Under the pieces are notes generated by a model. It was not told the DNA's origin. It saw only the letters and a list, made by a program, of their open reading frames with translations, and made no database searches. From assembly GCF_003991225.1 (NCBI RefSeq), contig NZ_JTFC01000003.1, positions 1 through 64,000 of the forward strand: a stretch of DNA of 64,000 nucleotides, written 5' to 3'. Position numbers and translations under genes: made by a program. Below are positions 1 to 7,631 of this stretch, in pieces. The DNA comes from Candidatus Kurthia intestinigallinarum. GTDB taxonomy: Bacteria > Bacillota > Bacilli > Bacillales_A > Planococcaceae. The first letter of the stretch is position 1. Each line of letters starts with the position of its first letter.

Positions 1-1
1 C

Positions 2-142
2 GTAGAACCAGTTTTTGGATTTCTGAAGGCTAATTTAGGTTTCACTCGATTCTCCGTCCGAGGAAAATCGAAAGTAAAAAATGAAATTGGCCTCGCATTA
101 ATGGCGACAAACTTAAGAAAATACGCAATAAGGGAATGGTAA
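2..142 (+). pseudogene. C-terminal end of an IS transposase (IS1182-like), cut by window edge
   Basis: An open frame enters from the left edge and stops at TAA 140-142. Its 46 residues include VEPVFGFLKANLGFTRFSVR and end LALMATNLRKYAIREW. The pattern EPVFG-x-lK...F.RF..RG...V..E..L..ma.Nl.k is typical of the C-terminus of IS1182/IS5-type DDE transposases. Whether the upstream gene is intact cannot be seen. The stop codon lies inside an imperfect hairpin (CGCAA 125-129 / TTGCG 151-155, GGGAAT / ATTCCC), which may act as its terminator. Family assignment is by memory of the motif. Confidence 0.7.
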
Positions 143-152
143 TTCCCAATTT

Positions 153-238
153 GCGCATAAAAATAGAGAAGGTGATGTCAAATTCGACATCACCTTCTCT
201 ATTAAAGACTGGAATTTTTACTTATGTCCCAGCCTCTT
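153..238 (-). repeat. Dispersed intergenic element, copy 1
   Basis: On the minus strand the element starts with GAGGCTGGGACATAAG, continues to a perfect 18-bp hairpin (arms 163-180 and 187-204, six-base loop) and ends in TTTTTATGCGC. AGGCTGG can also pair with CCAGTCT, 24 bases further on. The same head (RGACTGGGRCA) and tail (TTTTATnATGC) flank unrelated hairpin stems at 26427-26514 and 57778-57870. The hairpin probably doubles as the ccpA terminator. Confidence 0.6.
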
Positions 239-253
239 TTTTTATGCATTTTA

Positions 254-1252
254 TTAGCGTGTGGAATTACGAGATTCCATACGATATGGCAACATAACTT
301 GCTTATCTTCAATATCTTCTTTGTTCATAATTTTTGTTAGTAAACGCATTGATACTGCACCAATATCATATAAAGGTAATACAACACTTGAAAGTTGTGG
401 GCGTACCATACGAGCTAATTTAGAATTTTCAAAGCTACATACTTCGATATCTATTGGCACTATTTTTTCATCATCCTGTGCCGCATGAATCACACCAATA
501 GCTGGTTCGTCACTTCCTACAAAATAAGCGGTTGCAGGCTGTGCTAGTTTCGATACATGATTATACACTTTCATACCTTGATCGTATGTTAAAACATCGT
601 CAAAAATCAGCGCCTCATCAATTGGAATTCCCGCTTCTTCTAAAGCTTTCACATAGCCTTGGTATTTATATTTCTTATTAATTGTCGCATTAAACGAACC
701 TGAAATAAATGCAATACGCTCATTGCCATTTTCAATCAATTGTTTTACAGCCTCATAAGTAGCTTCTGTATAATCAATATTAACCGATGGTAAATGATTT
801 GATTCATCAATTGAACCAGCTAATACGATTGGTACTGGCGAATGCCCCATTTTATCAGCTAATGGGTCCGTTACACGTTCTGTCATCATCACAATACCAT
901 CAACTTGCTTACCATACATATTATCAAGTAATGTTAATTCTTTCTCTTCATTTAAATCCGAATTCGATAAAATGATATTATAACGATACATTGTTGCAAC
1001 ATCTTCAATCCCACGCGCTAATTCAGCATAGAAAATATTTGAGATGTCTGGAATAATGACCCCAACAGTAGTTGTTTTCTTACTTGCTAATCCTCGCGCT
1101 ACAGCATTTGGACGATATTCTAAGCGTTCAATGACTTCCAATACTTTTTTACGCGTAGATGGTTTGACGTTTGGATTGCCGTTGACAACTCGAGATACGG
1201 TTGCCATTGATACGTTTGCCTCACGTGCTACATCATAAATAGTTACGGTCAC
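254..1252 (-). CDS. ccpA: Catabolite control protein A (LacI/GalR family)
   Basis: Global carbon-catabolite regulator that binds cre sites when complexed with HPr phosphorylated at Ser46. The N-terminal LacI-type helix-turn-helix ([20 protein letters not shown]) is followed by hinge and periplasmic-binding-protein-like effector domains. The C-terminal half keeps the [10 protein letters not shown] and [12 protein letters not shown] segments typical of Bacillus CcpA. Length is about 332 residues, usual for the family. The start is taken as GTG at 1252: AGGAGG lies 9 bases upstream, and the result is [10 protein letters not shown]. The ATG at 1258 is only 3 bases from AGGAGG. A TTGAAA-18-TATTAT promoter overlaps a cre-like palindrome. 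HPr is encoded at 40.9 kb. Confidence 0.97.
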   Translation of the reverse strand: MTVTIYDVAREANVSMATVSRVVNGNPNVKPSTRKKVLEVIERLEYRPNAVARGLASKKTTTVGVIIPDISNIFYAELARGIEDVATMYRYNIILSNSDLNEEKELTLLDNMYGKQVDGIVMMTERVTDPLADKMGHSPVPIVLAGSIDESNHLPSVNIDYTEATYEAVKQLIENGNERIAFISGSFNATINKKYKYQGYVKALEEAGIPIDEALIFDDVLTYDQGMKVYNHVSKLAQPATAYFVGSDEPAIGVIHAAQDDEKIVPIDIEVCSFENSKLARMVRPQLSSVVLPLYDIGAVSMRLLTKIMNKEDIEDKQVMLPYRMESRNSTR

Positions 1253-1285
1253 AATCATGACCCTCCTTTTAACTTATATACCTTA

Positions 1286-1315
1286 ATAATAAACTATTAT
1301 GAAAGCGGTTTTCAA
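1286..1315 (-). promoter_or_regulatory. ccpA promoter with overlapping cre-like dyad
   Basis: On the minus strand, TTGAAA (1310-1315), an 18-bp spacer and TATTAT (1286-1291). The dyad TGAAAGCGGTTTTCA at 1300-1314 sits over the -35 and spacer. It is one base longer than a standard 14-bp cre, so CcpA binding is only suggested. The position would fit negative autoregulation. Confidence 0.55.
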
Positions 1316-1319
1316 TAAA

Positions 1320-1353
1320 AGAAAAGTGACGATTCATCGAAATGAATCGCCAC
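1320..1353 (-). terminator. Terminator after aroA
   Basis: Stem of 12 bp with one mismatch (1326-1337 / 1342-1353), CGAA-type loop, then TTTTCTTTT on the minus strand. It separates aroA from ccpA. Confidence 0.7.
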
Positions 1354-1371
1354 CCCATAAATAGTAGTCTA

Positions 1372-2457
1372 TTATGCTTTTAATTCGTATTGTTTCATGA
1401 ATACTTGTAATGAATCGTAGAACTTATCAAATGTTGGAATATCCATTTGTTGTTGTGAATCAGAAAGTGCTACTGCTGGATCTGGATGTACTTCTGCCAT
1501 CACACCATCTGCTCCAATTGCGATTGCTGCTTTTGCACATGGCAACAATAAGTCACGACGACCTGTAGAGTGAACAACGTCTACAAATACAGGTAGATGT
1601 GTTTCTTGTTTAAGAATTGGAACAGCTGAAATATCAAGTGTATTACGCGTCGCTTTTTCATACGTACGAATACCACGTTCACAAAGAATGATTTGGTCAT
1701 TACCTTTAGACATAATGTATTCAGCTGCATGAATGAATTCATCAATTGTTGCTGCAAGACCACGTTTTAATAATACTGGTTTATTTGTTTCACCAGCTGC
1801 TTTTAATAATTCGAAGTTTTGCATATTACGTGCACCAATTTGGATAACATCCACGTATTCTAAGGCTTCATCTAAATGAGATGGCGTTACAATTTCAGAG
1901 ATGATACCTAAACCATGTTTTTGACCAACATCTTTTAAGATTTTTAAGCCTTCAAGACCTAAACCTTGGAAGTCGTATGGTGATGTACGCGGTTTGTAAG
2001 CACCGCCTCGCATTAATTTTAAGCCTTTTCCTGCTACAGCTGCTGCTACAGCTTCTGTTTGCTCATAAGACTCTACTGCACAAGGTCCAAATACAAATGA
2101 TGGAAGACCTTCACCAATTGGTTCACCGTTAACTGTAACAATTGTATCTTCTGGCTTACTTTTACGTGATACCAATAATTTTTTCTTTTGATTGTTTTCT
2201 TGTAATTTTAAAGCTGTTTTGAAGATTTCTTTGAACAGGTGGTTCACTGTTCCTTGTGAAAGTGGGCCTTTGTTATTTTCTTTAATAAGATCTAACATGT
2301 GGCGTTCGCGTAAAGGATCAAATCGGTTGACACCTTGCTTCTCTTTTACTTGACCAATTTCTTCTACTACCTCTGCACGTTCATTAATTAAACGTAAAAT
2401 TTCAAGGTTTAGTTCGTCTACACGGTTGCGTAGGCTTTCTAAATTCTGATGACTCAT
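1372..2457 (-). CDS. aroA: Bifunctional chorismate mutase / DAHP synthase
   Basis: First step of the shikimate pathway: condenses phosphoenolpyruvate and erythrose 4-phosphate. An N-terminal chorismate mutase domain (residues about 5-90, with [20 protein letters not shown]) serves as the feedback sensor. The class II-like KDO8P-type DAHP synthase domain fills the rest, with [32 protein letters not shown] and [12 protein letters not shown]. Near-colinear with B. subtilis AroA; 361 residues. The start is ATG 2457, 10 bases after AAGGGGG; the upstream in-frame ATG at 2481 lacks a ribosome site. It lies just before ccpA, as in Bacillus. Confidence 0.97.
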   Translation of the reverse strand: MSHQNLESLRNRVDELNLEILRLINERAEVVEEIGQVKEKQGVNRFDPLRERHMLDLIKENNKGPLSQGTVNHLFKEIFKTALKLQENNQKKKLLVSRKSKPEDTIVTVNGEPIGEGLPSFVFGPCAVESYEQTEAVAAAVAGKGLKLMRGGAYKPRTSPYDFQGLGLEGLKILKDVGQKHGLGIISEIVTPSHLDEALEYVDVIQIGARNMQNFELLKAAGETNKPVLLKRGLAATIDEFIHAAEYIMSKGNDQIILCERGIRTYEKATRNTLDISAVPILKQETHLPVFVDVVHSTGRRDLLLPCAKAAIAIGADGVMAEVHPDPAVALSDSQQQMDIPTFDKFYDSLQVFMKQYELKA

Positions 2458-2537
2458 AACCGTTTTTCCCCCTTCTTCCACATATCAGATACTTTCAGCA
2501 AACTGAAATGTGTGTTACATTTTTAGATATTATAGTC

Positions 2538-2566
2538 AGTATAATCAATTCATTTGAAAATGTCAC
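2538..2566 (-). promoter_or_regulatory. aroA promoter
   Basis: Sigma-A type: GTGACA (2561-2566), 17-bp spacer, TATACT (2538-2543) on the minus strand. A small dyad TTTCAG-caaa-CTGAAA (2492-2507) lies in the leader. Confidence 0.6.
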
Positions 2567-2657
2567 GTATTTTTTCTTTAACGCTTCAACGCAAAAAAGC
2601 ATTGTAGTTGAAAAATAAGAAATTTTCTGAATATTAGAGAGGATGTTTGCGTAAACG

Positions 2658-4805
2658 ATGAAAAAAATTTTCGCATTAGACATCGGCACTCGTTCTGTTG
2701 TTGGTGTTATTTTAGAAAAAAGGGATGATTCTCATTACTCTATTGCCGATTTATTAATTGAAGAACATAAAGAACGTGCAATGGTCGATGGTCAAATACA
2801 TAATGTATTGCATGTAGCTGAAGTTATTCAACATATTAAAATAAAATTGGAAGAAAGTCATGGACCATTAACTCATGTTAATGTTGCCGCTGCCGGGCGT
2901 TCATTAAAAACCGAATCTGGTAGCGCATTATTAAACATTAAAAAACATGCAGCTTTAACGGAAGATGATATTCATCGCCTTGAGCTTGCAGCCGTACAAA
3001 ATGCGCAAGAACAGTTGATTTATCATCAAGACGGAAAGATAGCATCACATTATTATTGTGTAGGGTATTCGGTACTTCATTATTATATTGACGATCAAGA
3101 AATCGGCAGTCTCATTGATCAACAAGGTGAAGAAATCAAAATTGAAGTTATCGCTACATTTTTACCTCGCGTCGTTGTTGAATCACTAATTGCATCATTA
3201 AAACGAGCTGACTTAACAATTAATGGTTTAACACTTGAACCAATTGCAGCAATCAATGCCCTTATCCCCGCTACAATGCGTCGTCTTAATGTTGCCCTTG
3301 TTGATATTGGCGCAGGAACGTCTGATATCGCCATTACAGACGACAATACGGTTGTAGCCTATGGAATGGTGCCTACCGCTGGTGATGAAATTACAGAGGC
3401 ATTATGCGATCATTATTTGCTCGATTTTCCTGTCGCTGAAAAAATCAAACGTGAGCTACTAACAAAGGATACTGTAAAAATCGCAGATATTTTAGGGTTT
3501 GAGCAAATCATTGCAAGCGCGGAAGCTATCGAACATATTAAACCAGCAATTGAAAACCTTGCAGGAAGCATCACAAATGAAATTTTGCACCTAAATAGCA
3601 ATAGAGCACCTAAAGCGGTGTTATTAGTTGGGGGAGGCTCTCTTACACCACTTTTAGAAAAAGAACTCGCAGAACGCCTGGAGTTGCCCTTAAATCGTGT
3701 TGCTGTACGTGGCATCGATGCAATTCCTTTACTAAATACAGATAACACGACGCGTTCACCTGAACTTGTCACACCAATTGGCATTGCGATTGCAGCAGAA
3801 CATTCACCAATTAAATATGTAACTGTAATGGTCAATGGACAAACGGTCCGACTATTTGAAGTGAAAGAGATGACTGTAGCAGATGCGCTATTAGCTGCAA
3901 ATGTACAAGCTAAGAAATTATATGGTAAACCCGGTCTTGGCTTAGCTGTAACAGTTAATGGCCAACAAATTCTTATTCCTGGTGAGCTAGGTAGTCCAAC
4001 GACGATTTTAGTTAATGGTAAGATTGCTTCGATGAAGCATCCAATTCAAAATGGTGACATATTAGAACTTCGTGAAGGAGAAAACGGTGCAGTGGGCCAT
4101 GCTTCACTAAATGAATTAATTGAGACTACTCCCCCGCTAACAATTACAGCATTTGATGAAATATACGAACTACAGTCAACGATTCGTGTAAATAACAATA
4201 TAATGACAAACTTGCACTATAGCGTGCAAGATGGCGATGTGATTACGTGTACACCGCTACAAACGATTGAAGATGCACTAAATACGATTGATAAATCATC
4301 CGTTCTAGAACAGGTTCAGCCATTCAAACTTATCATAGATCATCAATCAATTGAATTTCCAGCGTTGTCTGATGAACTACTTTTAAATGGCATTCCTGCG
4401 AAAAAACAATATCCGATTCAAGATGGCGATGTGCTAACGCTCAAACCACATACGAATCCAACAGTCGATTTTATTTCACAACATGTCCATCTTACGCTAT
4501 ACAATACGATTCATGTACGTTTTCAAGGAGAAGAGCTAATGCTTTCTAAACCGATTATTGATGTGCTTGTAAATCGAGAGCCAGCCAATGCGCAGACCAT
4601 TTTAACTTCTGGTGATAGTCTACAATTTATTACACTTGACCAAAGCGGTTGGCATTATAATGATATTTTCCGTTTTTCAGATTGGCAATTACCTATTGCC
4701 TTTAAAGGAACTTTCAACATTTTACGCAATGGTGAAGCTGTAAACTTCGATGCCCCTATTTTCGGAGGCGATACATTAGCAATTGAATTGATCCCTACCG
4801 TTTAA
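2658..4805 (+). CDS. FtsA/PilM-like actin-fold protein with C-terminal beta-grasp-like repeats
   Basis: Residues 1 to about 370 show the ASKHA/FtsA-PilM fold: phosphate-1 loop ALDIGTRSVVG (residues 6-16), phosphate-2 VALVDIGAGTSDIAI and adenosine motif VLLVGGGSL. The remainder is unlike canonical FtsA, which has about 420 residues. It holds a VTVMVNG-containing module near 389-420, then five repeats of the form VNG-(about 14 residues)-GD, with VNG at about 452, 511, 576, 638 and 690. I see no membrane segment and no FtsA-type C-terminal amphipathic helix. The role is unknown; a division or envelope scaffold is possible. The ribosome site GAGAGGA is about 14 bases from the ATG, so initiation looks weak. 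It stands alone between aroA and ytxH. Confidence 0.8.
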   Translation: MKKIFALDIGTRSVVGVILEKRDDSHYSIADLLIEEHKERAMVDGQIHNVLHVAEVIQHIKIKLEESHGPLTHVNVAAAGRSLKTESGSALLNIKKHAALTEDDIHRLELAAVQNAQEQLIYHQDGKIASHYYCVGYSVLHYYIDDQEIGSLIDQQGEEIKIEVIATFLPRVVVESLIASLKRADLTINGLTLEPIAAINALIPATMRRLNVALVDIGAGTSDIAITDDNTVVAYGMVPTAGDEITEALCDHYLLDFPVAEKIKRELLTKDTVKIADILGFEQIIASAEAIEHIKPAIENLAGSITNEILHLNSNRAPKAVLLVGGGSLTPLLEKELAERLELPLNRVAVRGIDAIPLLNTDNTTRSPELVTPIGIAIAAEHSPIKYVTVMVNGQTVRLFEVKEMTVADALLAANVQAKKLYGKPGLGLAVTVNGQQILIPGELGSPTTILVNGKIASMKHPIQNGDILELREGENGAVGHASLNELIETTPPLTITAFDEIYELQSTIRVNNNIMTNLHYSVQDGDVITCTPLQTIEDALNTIDKSSVLEQVQPFKLIIDHQSIEFPALSDELLLNGIPAKKQYPIQDGDVLTLKPHTNPTVDFISQHVHLTLYNTIHVRFQGEELMLSKPIIDVLVNREPANAQTILTSGDSLQFITLDQSGWHYNDIFRFSDWQLPIAFKGTFNILRNGEAVNFDAPIFGGDTLAIELIPTV

Positions 4806-4812
4806 TCATAAT

Positions 4813-4848
4813 AAAAAGCAGGAATCCATTTGGGATTCCTGCTTTTTT
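4813..4848. terminator. Bidirectional terminator between the FtsA-like gene and ytxH
   Basis: AAAAGCAGGAATCC pairs with GGATTCCTGCTTTT around a short loop, with T-runs on both strands between convergent genes. Confidence 0.85.
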
Positions 4849-4861
4849 AGTATCAAAATAA

Positions 4862-5362
4862 TTATTCTTTTGGTGGCAATTGCTTTTCAGGATTTACAAA
4901 TACGCTATCCTCAAATGCCTTTTCCTCATCTTCAACTTCCGTCACTGTACGATCTAAAATTTCCTCGATTGGCTCTTCGCCTTCTGAAGAAACCGTTCCA
5001 TCATCAAGTGGCGGTGTTGCTTGAGATTTTAACGATTTCGCTTTATCTACAACTTTAGCTGATTGCTCTTGAACCTTTTGAGAAAGATCTGTTGCTTTTT
5101 CTTTTACAGTTGTTGAGTAATTAGCACTTTTTTCTTTTAAGCTACTTGCTTGTGTAGATACATCTTGACGTAATTCTTTTCCGGCTTTTGGTGCTAACAG
5201 TAATGCGGCAGCAGCGCCAAGAATACCACCTACTAAGGCGCCAATAACAAAATCTTTCCCGTTCACACTACTAGAATCTTCATAAAGCTCTCCCGCATTT
5301 GCATACGGCTGTGGTAAGTACTGATTTTTTACTTCGTTATAATTCGGCTTTTCTGCTGTCAT
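4862..5362 (-). CDS. ytxH: YtxH-domain general stress protein
   Basis: Small protein of 166 residues. One hydrophobic segment near residues 37-62 (FVIGALVGGILGAAAALLLA) is followed by the YtxH hallmark PKAGKELRQD, then a Lys/Glu/Ser-rich helical region and an acidic tail. It is probably a membrane-anchored cytoplasmic protein. In B. subtilis the homologue belongs to the sigma-B operon ytxGHJ. The start is ATG 5362, 9 bases after AAGGGGG; the ATG at 5371 touches the ribosome site. It lies 20 bases behind ytxG and was probably co-transcribed with it. No ytxJ follows. Confidence 0.9.
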   Translation of the reverse strand: MTAEKPNYNEVKNQYLPQPYANAGELYEDSSSVNGKDFVIGALVGGILGAAAALLLAPKAGKELRQDVSTQASSLKEKSANYSTTVKEKATDLSQKVQEQSAKVVDKAKSLKSQATPPLDDGTVSSEGEEPIEEILDRTVTEVEDEEKAFEDSVFVNPEKQLPPKE

Positions 5363-5382
5363 GCTATGCATCCCCCTTAAAA

Positions 5383-5862
5383 TTACTTACGTTTAAATAA
5401 TGACTTTTTAGGTTTTGTTGCTGCTGGATATTCATCGACAACAACATTTGCTTGTTTATCTTCTTTTAATTTAGAGCGAATACCCATTAATGCGCTGCTC
5501 CATTGTACAACTTGACCAATTTGGTCGCTGTTTTTAGCTACATTATTTTCGATAGAAGAAGTGACCGCTTGAACTGTACTATTTAAACCTTGTACTGAAT
5601 CACCAAAGCCTTTAACCGCACCAACTAAAGAATTTAATTGTTGCGATTTTCCTTGAACATCTTCCGCTAATGTATTCGTTTTTTCTAATAATAATGTTGT
5701 TTCTCTTGTGATACCTTGCATTTGACCTTCGATGCCTTCCATTGTTGTAGAAATGCTTTTCAACGTTGGATTAAGTGCTTTCAATGTCATTGCTAATGAA
5801 ATACAAAGAATAAGCACGGCAATAGCGAAGATTGCTGCTGCGATGTATAAAATAATAATCAC
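5383..5862 (-). CDS. ytxG: DUF948 stress protein YtxG
   Basis: 159 residues with an N-terminal transmembrane helix (residues 2-26) and a long predicted coiled coil (about 30-130) rich in Thr, Ser and Gln, ending in the basic tail KKSLFKRK. This is the DUF948 architecture of B. subtilis YtxG. Initiation is at GTG 5862, 7 bases behind AGGAGG. A good sigma-B-type promoter lies 28 bases upstream of the start codon, supporting stress control of ytxG-ytxH. The biochemical role is unknown. Confidence 0.9.
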   Translation of the reverse strand: MIIILYIAAAIFAIAVLILCISLAMTLKALNPTLKSISTTMEGIEGQMQGITRETTLLLEKTNTLAEDVQGKSQQLNSLVGAVKGFGDSVQGLNSTVQAVTSSIENNVAKNSDQIGQVVQWSSALMGIRSKLKEDKQANVVVDEYPAATKPKKSLFKRK

Positions 5863-5889
5863 AAAAATCCCTCCTCTGTCTTAACATAT

Positions 5890-5916
5890 TTTCCCACAAA
5901 TAAATGTAGAATAAAC
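5890..5916 (-). promoter_or_regulatory. Sigma-B type promoter of ytxG-ytxH
   Basis: On the minus strand AGGTTTAT (GTTTAT rc at 5911-5916), a 15-bp spacer and GGGAAA (5890-5895). This matches the Bacillus sigma-B consensus GTTTAA-N12-15-GGGWAW. The B. subtilis homologue is sigma-B dependent. Confidence 0.75.
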
Positions 5917-5948
5917 CTGTACTCTTTACATTCTACAAACATTTTGGA

Positions 5949-5980
5949 TTTCCTGCCACTAATATTAGTATTTCAGGAAA
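5949..5980. other. Extended dyad upstream of the ytxG promoter
   Basis: Perfect palindrome ACTAATATTAGT (5958-5969), framed by the inverted 7-mers TTTCCTG (5949-5955) and CAGGAAA (5974-5980). It could be an operator or a hairpin. No matching regulator is recognised. Confidence 0.4.
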
Positions 5981-6040
5981 ACGCTTTTTAAAAATCGTTT
6001 GCATTACACAGTTAAAAAAGCACTTGTTTAGATTATTGCC

Positions 6041-6079
6041 GAAAATAAAAAGGAGCAAACATTAAATAGTTGCTCCTTT
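6041..6079 (-). terminator. Terminator after murC
   Basis: AAAGGAGCAA (6049-6058) pairs with TTGCTCCTTT (6070-6079), followed on the minus strand by TTTTTATTTTC. Confidence 0.75.
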
Positions 6080-6084
6080 CAAAA

Positions 6085-7386
6085 TTATTTTTGTAATAGC
6101 TCTTCAAATGCTTTTTGATATTTATTAATATCGCCAGCACCCATGAATAAGAATACTGCTTTTTCATGTTTCGCGAGTTCTTCAATATTATCCATATGCA
6201 AGATATGATGTTCGTTCACTAAATCAGCAAGGTCATTAATTGTTAAATTCCCTGCTTTTTCACGTGCAGAACCAAAGATATCACATAGGTATACACAATC
6301 TGCAAGATTTAATGCATCTGCAAAATCTTTTAAGAATGCTTGTGTACGTGAAAATGTATGTGGTTGGAATACTGCAAGTAATTCACGATCAGGATATTTT
6401 TGACGTGCCGATTGAATTGTTGCTTTAATTTCTGTTGGGTGATGTGCATAGTCATCGACTAAAATTTGATCACCAATTTTTGTTTCTGTGAAGCGACGTT
6501 TTACACCTTCATATGTGTGTAAACGTGCTTGAACAGTGTCTGTTGGAATTCCTTCGTAATGACATAAAGAAATAACTGCTAATGTATTTAAGACATGGTG
6601 GTCACCAAACATTGGAATCGTAAATGTGCTATAAAATTCATTACGAACGAAAACATCAAATGTTGTGCCTTCTGTTGATTTTTGAACATTACGTGCTTCA
6701 AAATCATTATCTGCACCAAATCCATAATAGATAACTGGTACATTCGCTTGAATACGCTGAAGATTTTTATCATCGCCCCATGCAATGATAGCTTTTTTGA
6801 CTTGCAGTGCCATCTGTTGGAATGCTGAGAATACGTCTTCAATATCTGAATAATAATCAGGATGATCAAAGTCAATATTTGTCATGACTGCGTAATCTGG
6901 GTGGTATGCAAGGAAGTGACGACGATATTCACATGCTTCCATAACAAAATTTTGTGCATCTGCTGCACCGCCGCCAGTACCATCACCAATTAAATAAGAT
7001 GTTGGTTGATCTCCAGCAAGTACATGTGCCATTAAACCTGTTGTAGAGGTTTTACCATGTGCACCTGTGATTGCTACAGACGTATATTTTTCTAAGTATT
7101 CACCTAAGAATTTATGATAACGTACAACTTCGACACCTATTTCCCGTGCACGCACAAGTTCAGGGTGTTCGTCAGGAAACGCATTTCCTGCGATAACAGT
7201 CATACCTTCTTTAATATTAGCTGCATCAAACGGTAAAATTGTAATACCACGTGCACGCAAAGGATCCTCTGTAAAGAAATGTTTGTCGATATCTGAACCT
7301 TGTACTTGTTCACCTGAGTCAAATAAAATTTGAGCTAGTGAACTCATGCCAGATCCTTTAATACCTGTAAAGTGATAAAATGTCAT
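6085..7386 (-). CDS. murC: UDP-N-acetylmuramate--L-alanine ligase
   Basis: Cytoplasmic ATP-dependent ligase that adds L-Ala to UDP-MurNAc, the first amino acid of the peptidoglycan stem. Mur-ligase order is visible: Rossmann N-domain ([12 protein letters not shown], residues 8-19), P-loop GAHGKTST (108-115) and central-domain ATP/Mg motifs including FDHPDYY. The C-terminal domain contains [11 protein letters not shown] and [10 protein letters not shown]. At 433 residues it has the usual length. The start ATG follows GGGAGG by 12 bases. It lies directly downstream of sftA, as in B. subtilis, but behind a structured leader about 150-170 nt long with its own extended -10 promoter. Confidence 0.97.
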   Translation of the reverse strand: MTFYHFTGIKGSGMSSLAQILFDSGEQVQGSDIDKHFFTEDPLRARGITILPFDAANIKEGMTVIAGNAFPDEHPELVRAREIGVEVVRYHKFLGEYLEKYTSVAITGAHGKTSTTGLMAHVLAGDQPTSYLIGDGTGGGAADAQNFVMEACEYRRHFLAYHPDYAVMTNIDFDHPDYYSDIEDVFSAFQQMALQVKKAIIAWGDDKNLQRIQANVPVIYYGFGADNDFEARNVQKSTEGTTFDVFVRNEFYSTFTIPMFGDHHVLNTLAVISLCHYEGIPTDTVQARLHTYEGVKRRFTETKIGDQILVDDYAHHPTEIKATIQSARQKYPDRELLAVFQPHTFSRTQAFLKDFADALNLADCVYLCDIFGSAREKAGNLTINDLADLVNEHHILHMDNIEELAKHEKAVFLFMGAGDINKYQKAFEELLQK

Positions 7387-7568
7387 ATTTGATTGAAACC
7401 TCCCGGAAAAGTTCCCTTCCCCTTCAATTAATAAACTGCTGGCCTATAGTTAGGTCGCTTCCTGCAAAAGTGCAAGCAAGCCCTCTCGTTTGAAAAAGTT
7501 GTCATGCATAGTTAGGCCTACATTCATTGCCCGATTCTTTGTCATTCAAAACATTAAATATTATAGCA
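7387..7568 (-). promoter_or_regulatory. murC promoter and structured leader
   Basis: The minus strand shows an extended -10 (TGCTATAAT, 7560-7568) and then a leader of roughly 165 nt. GGCCTA at 7513-7518 (minus strand) can pair with TAGGCC at 7441-7446. ATAGTTAGG occurs twice, at 7446-7454 and 7508-7516. An inner imperfect hairpin GCTT...TGCA-cttt-TGCA...AAGC sits between them. No known riboswitch consensus was recognised. Confidence 0.5.
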
Positions 7569-7631
7569 CGAATTAATGTTTTTAAGTACAAAACGTTTTT
7601 CAATATAAACTATTTTCATTTTTCATAAAGA

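Noticed and set aside
2608-2637. TTGAAA-18-TATTAG as promoter of the FtsA-like gene
   Set aside because: The predicted start point would fall inside or past the ribosome binding sequence, so it is unlikely to be the main promoter.
2495-2689. Minus-strand frame between aroA and the FtsA-like gene
   Set aside because: It covers the aroA promoter and overlaps the start of the opposite gene; no ribosome site.
5978-5992. cre-like AAAACGCTTTTTA upstream of ytxG
   Set aside because: Three mismatches to the 14-base consensus; not convincing.
7584-7604. cre-like AAAACGTTTTTCA upstream of the murC -10
   Set aside because: Several mismatches to the cre consensus, on both flanks of the central CG.
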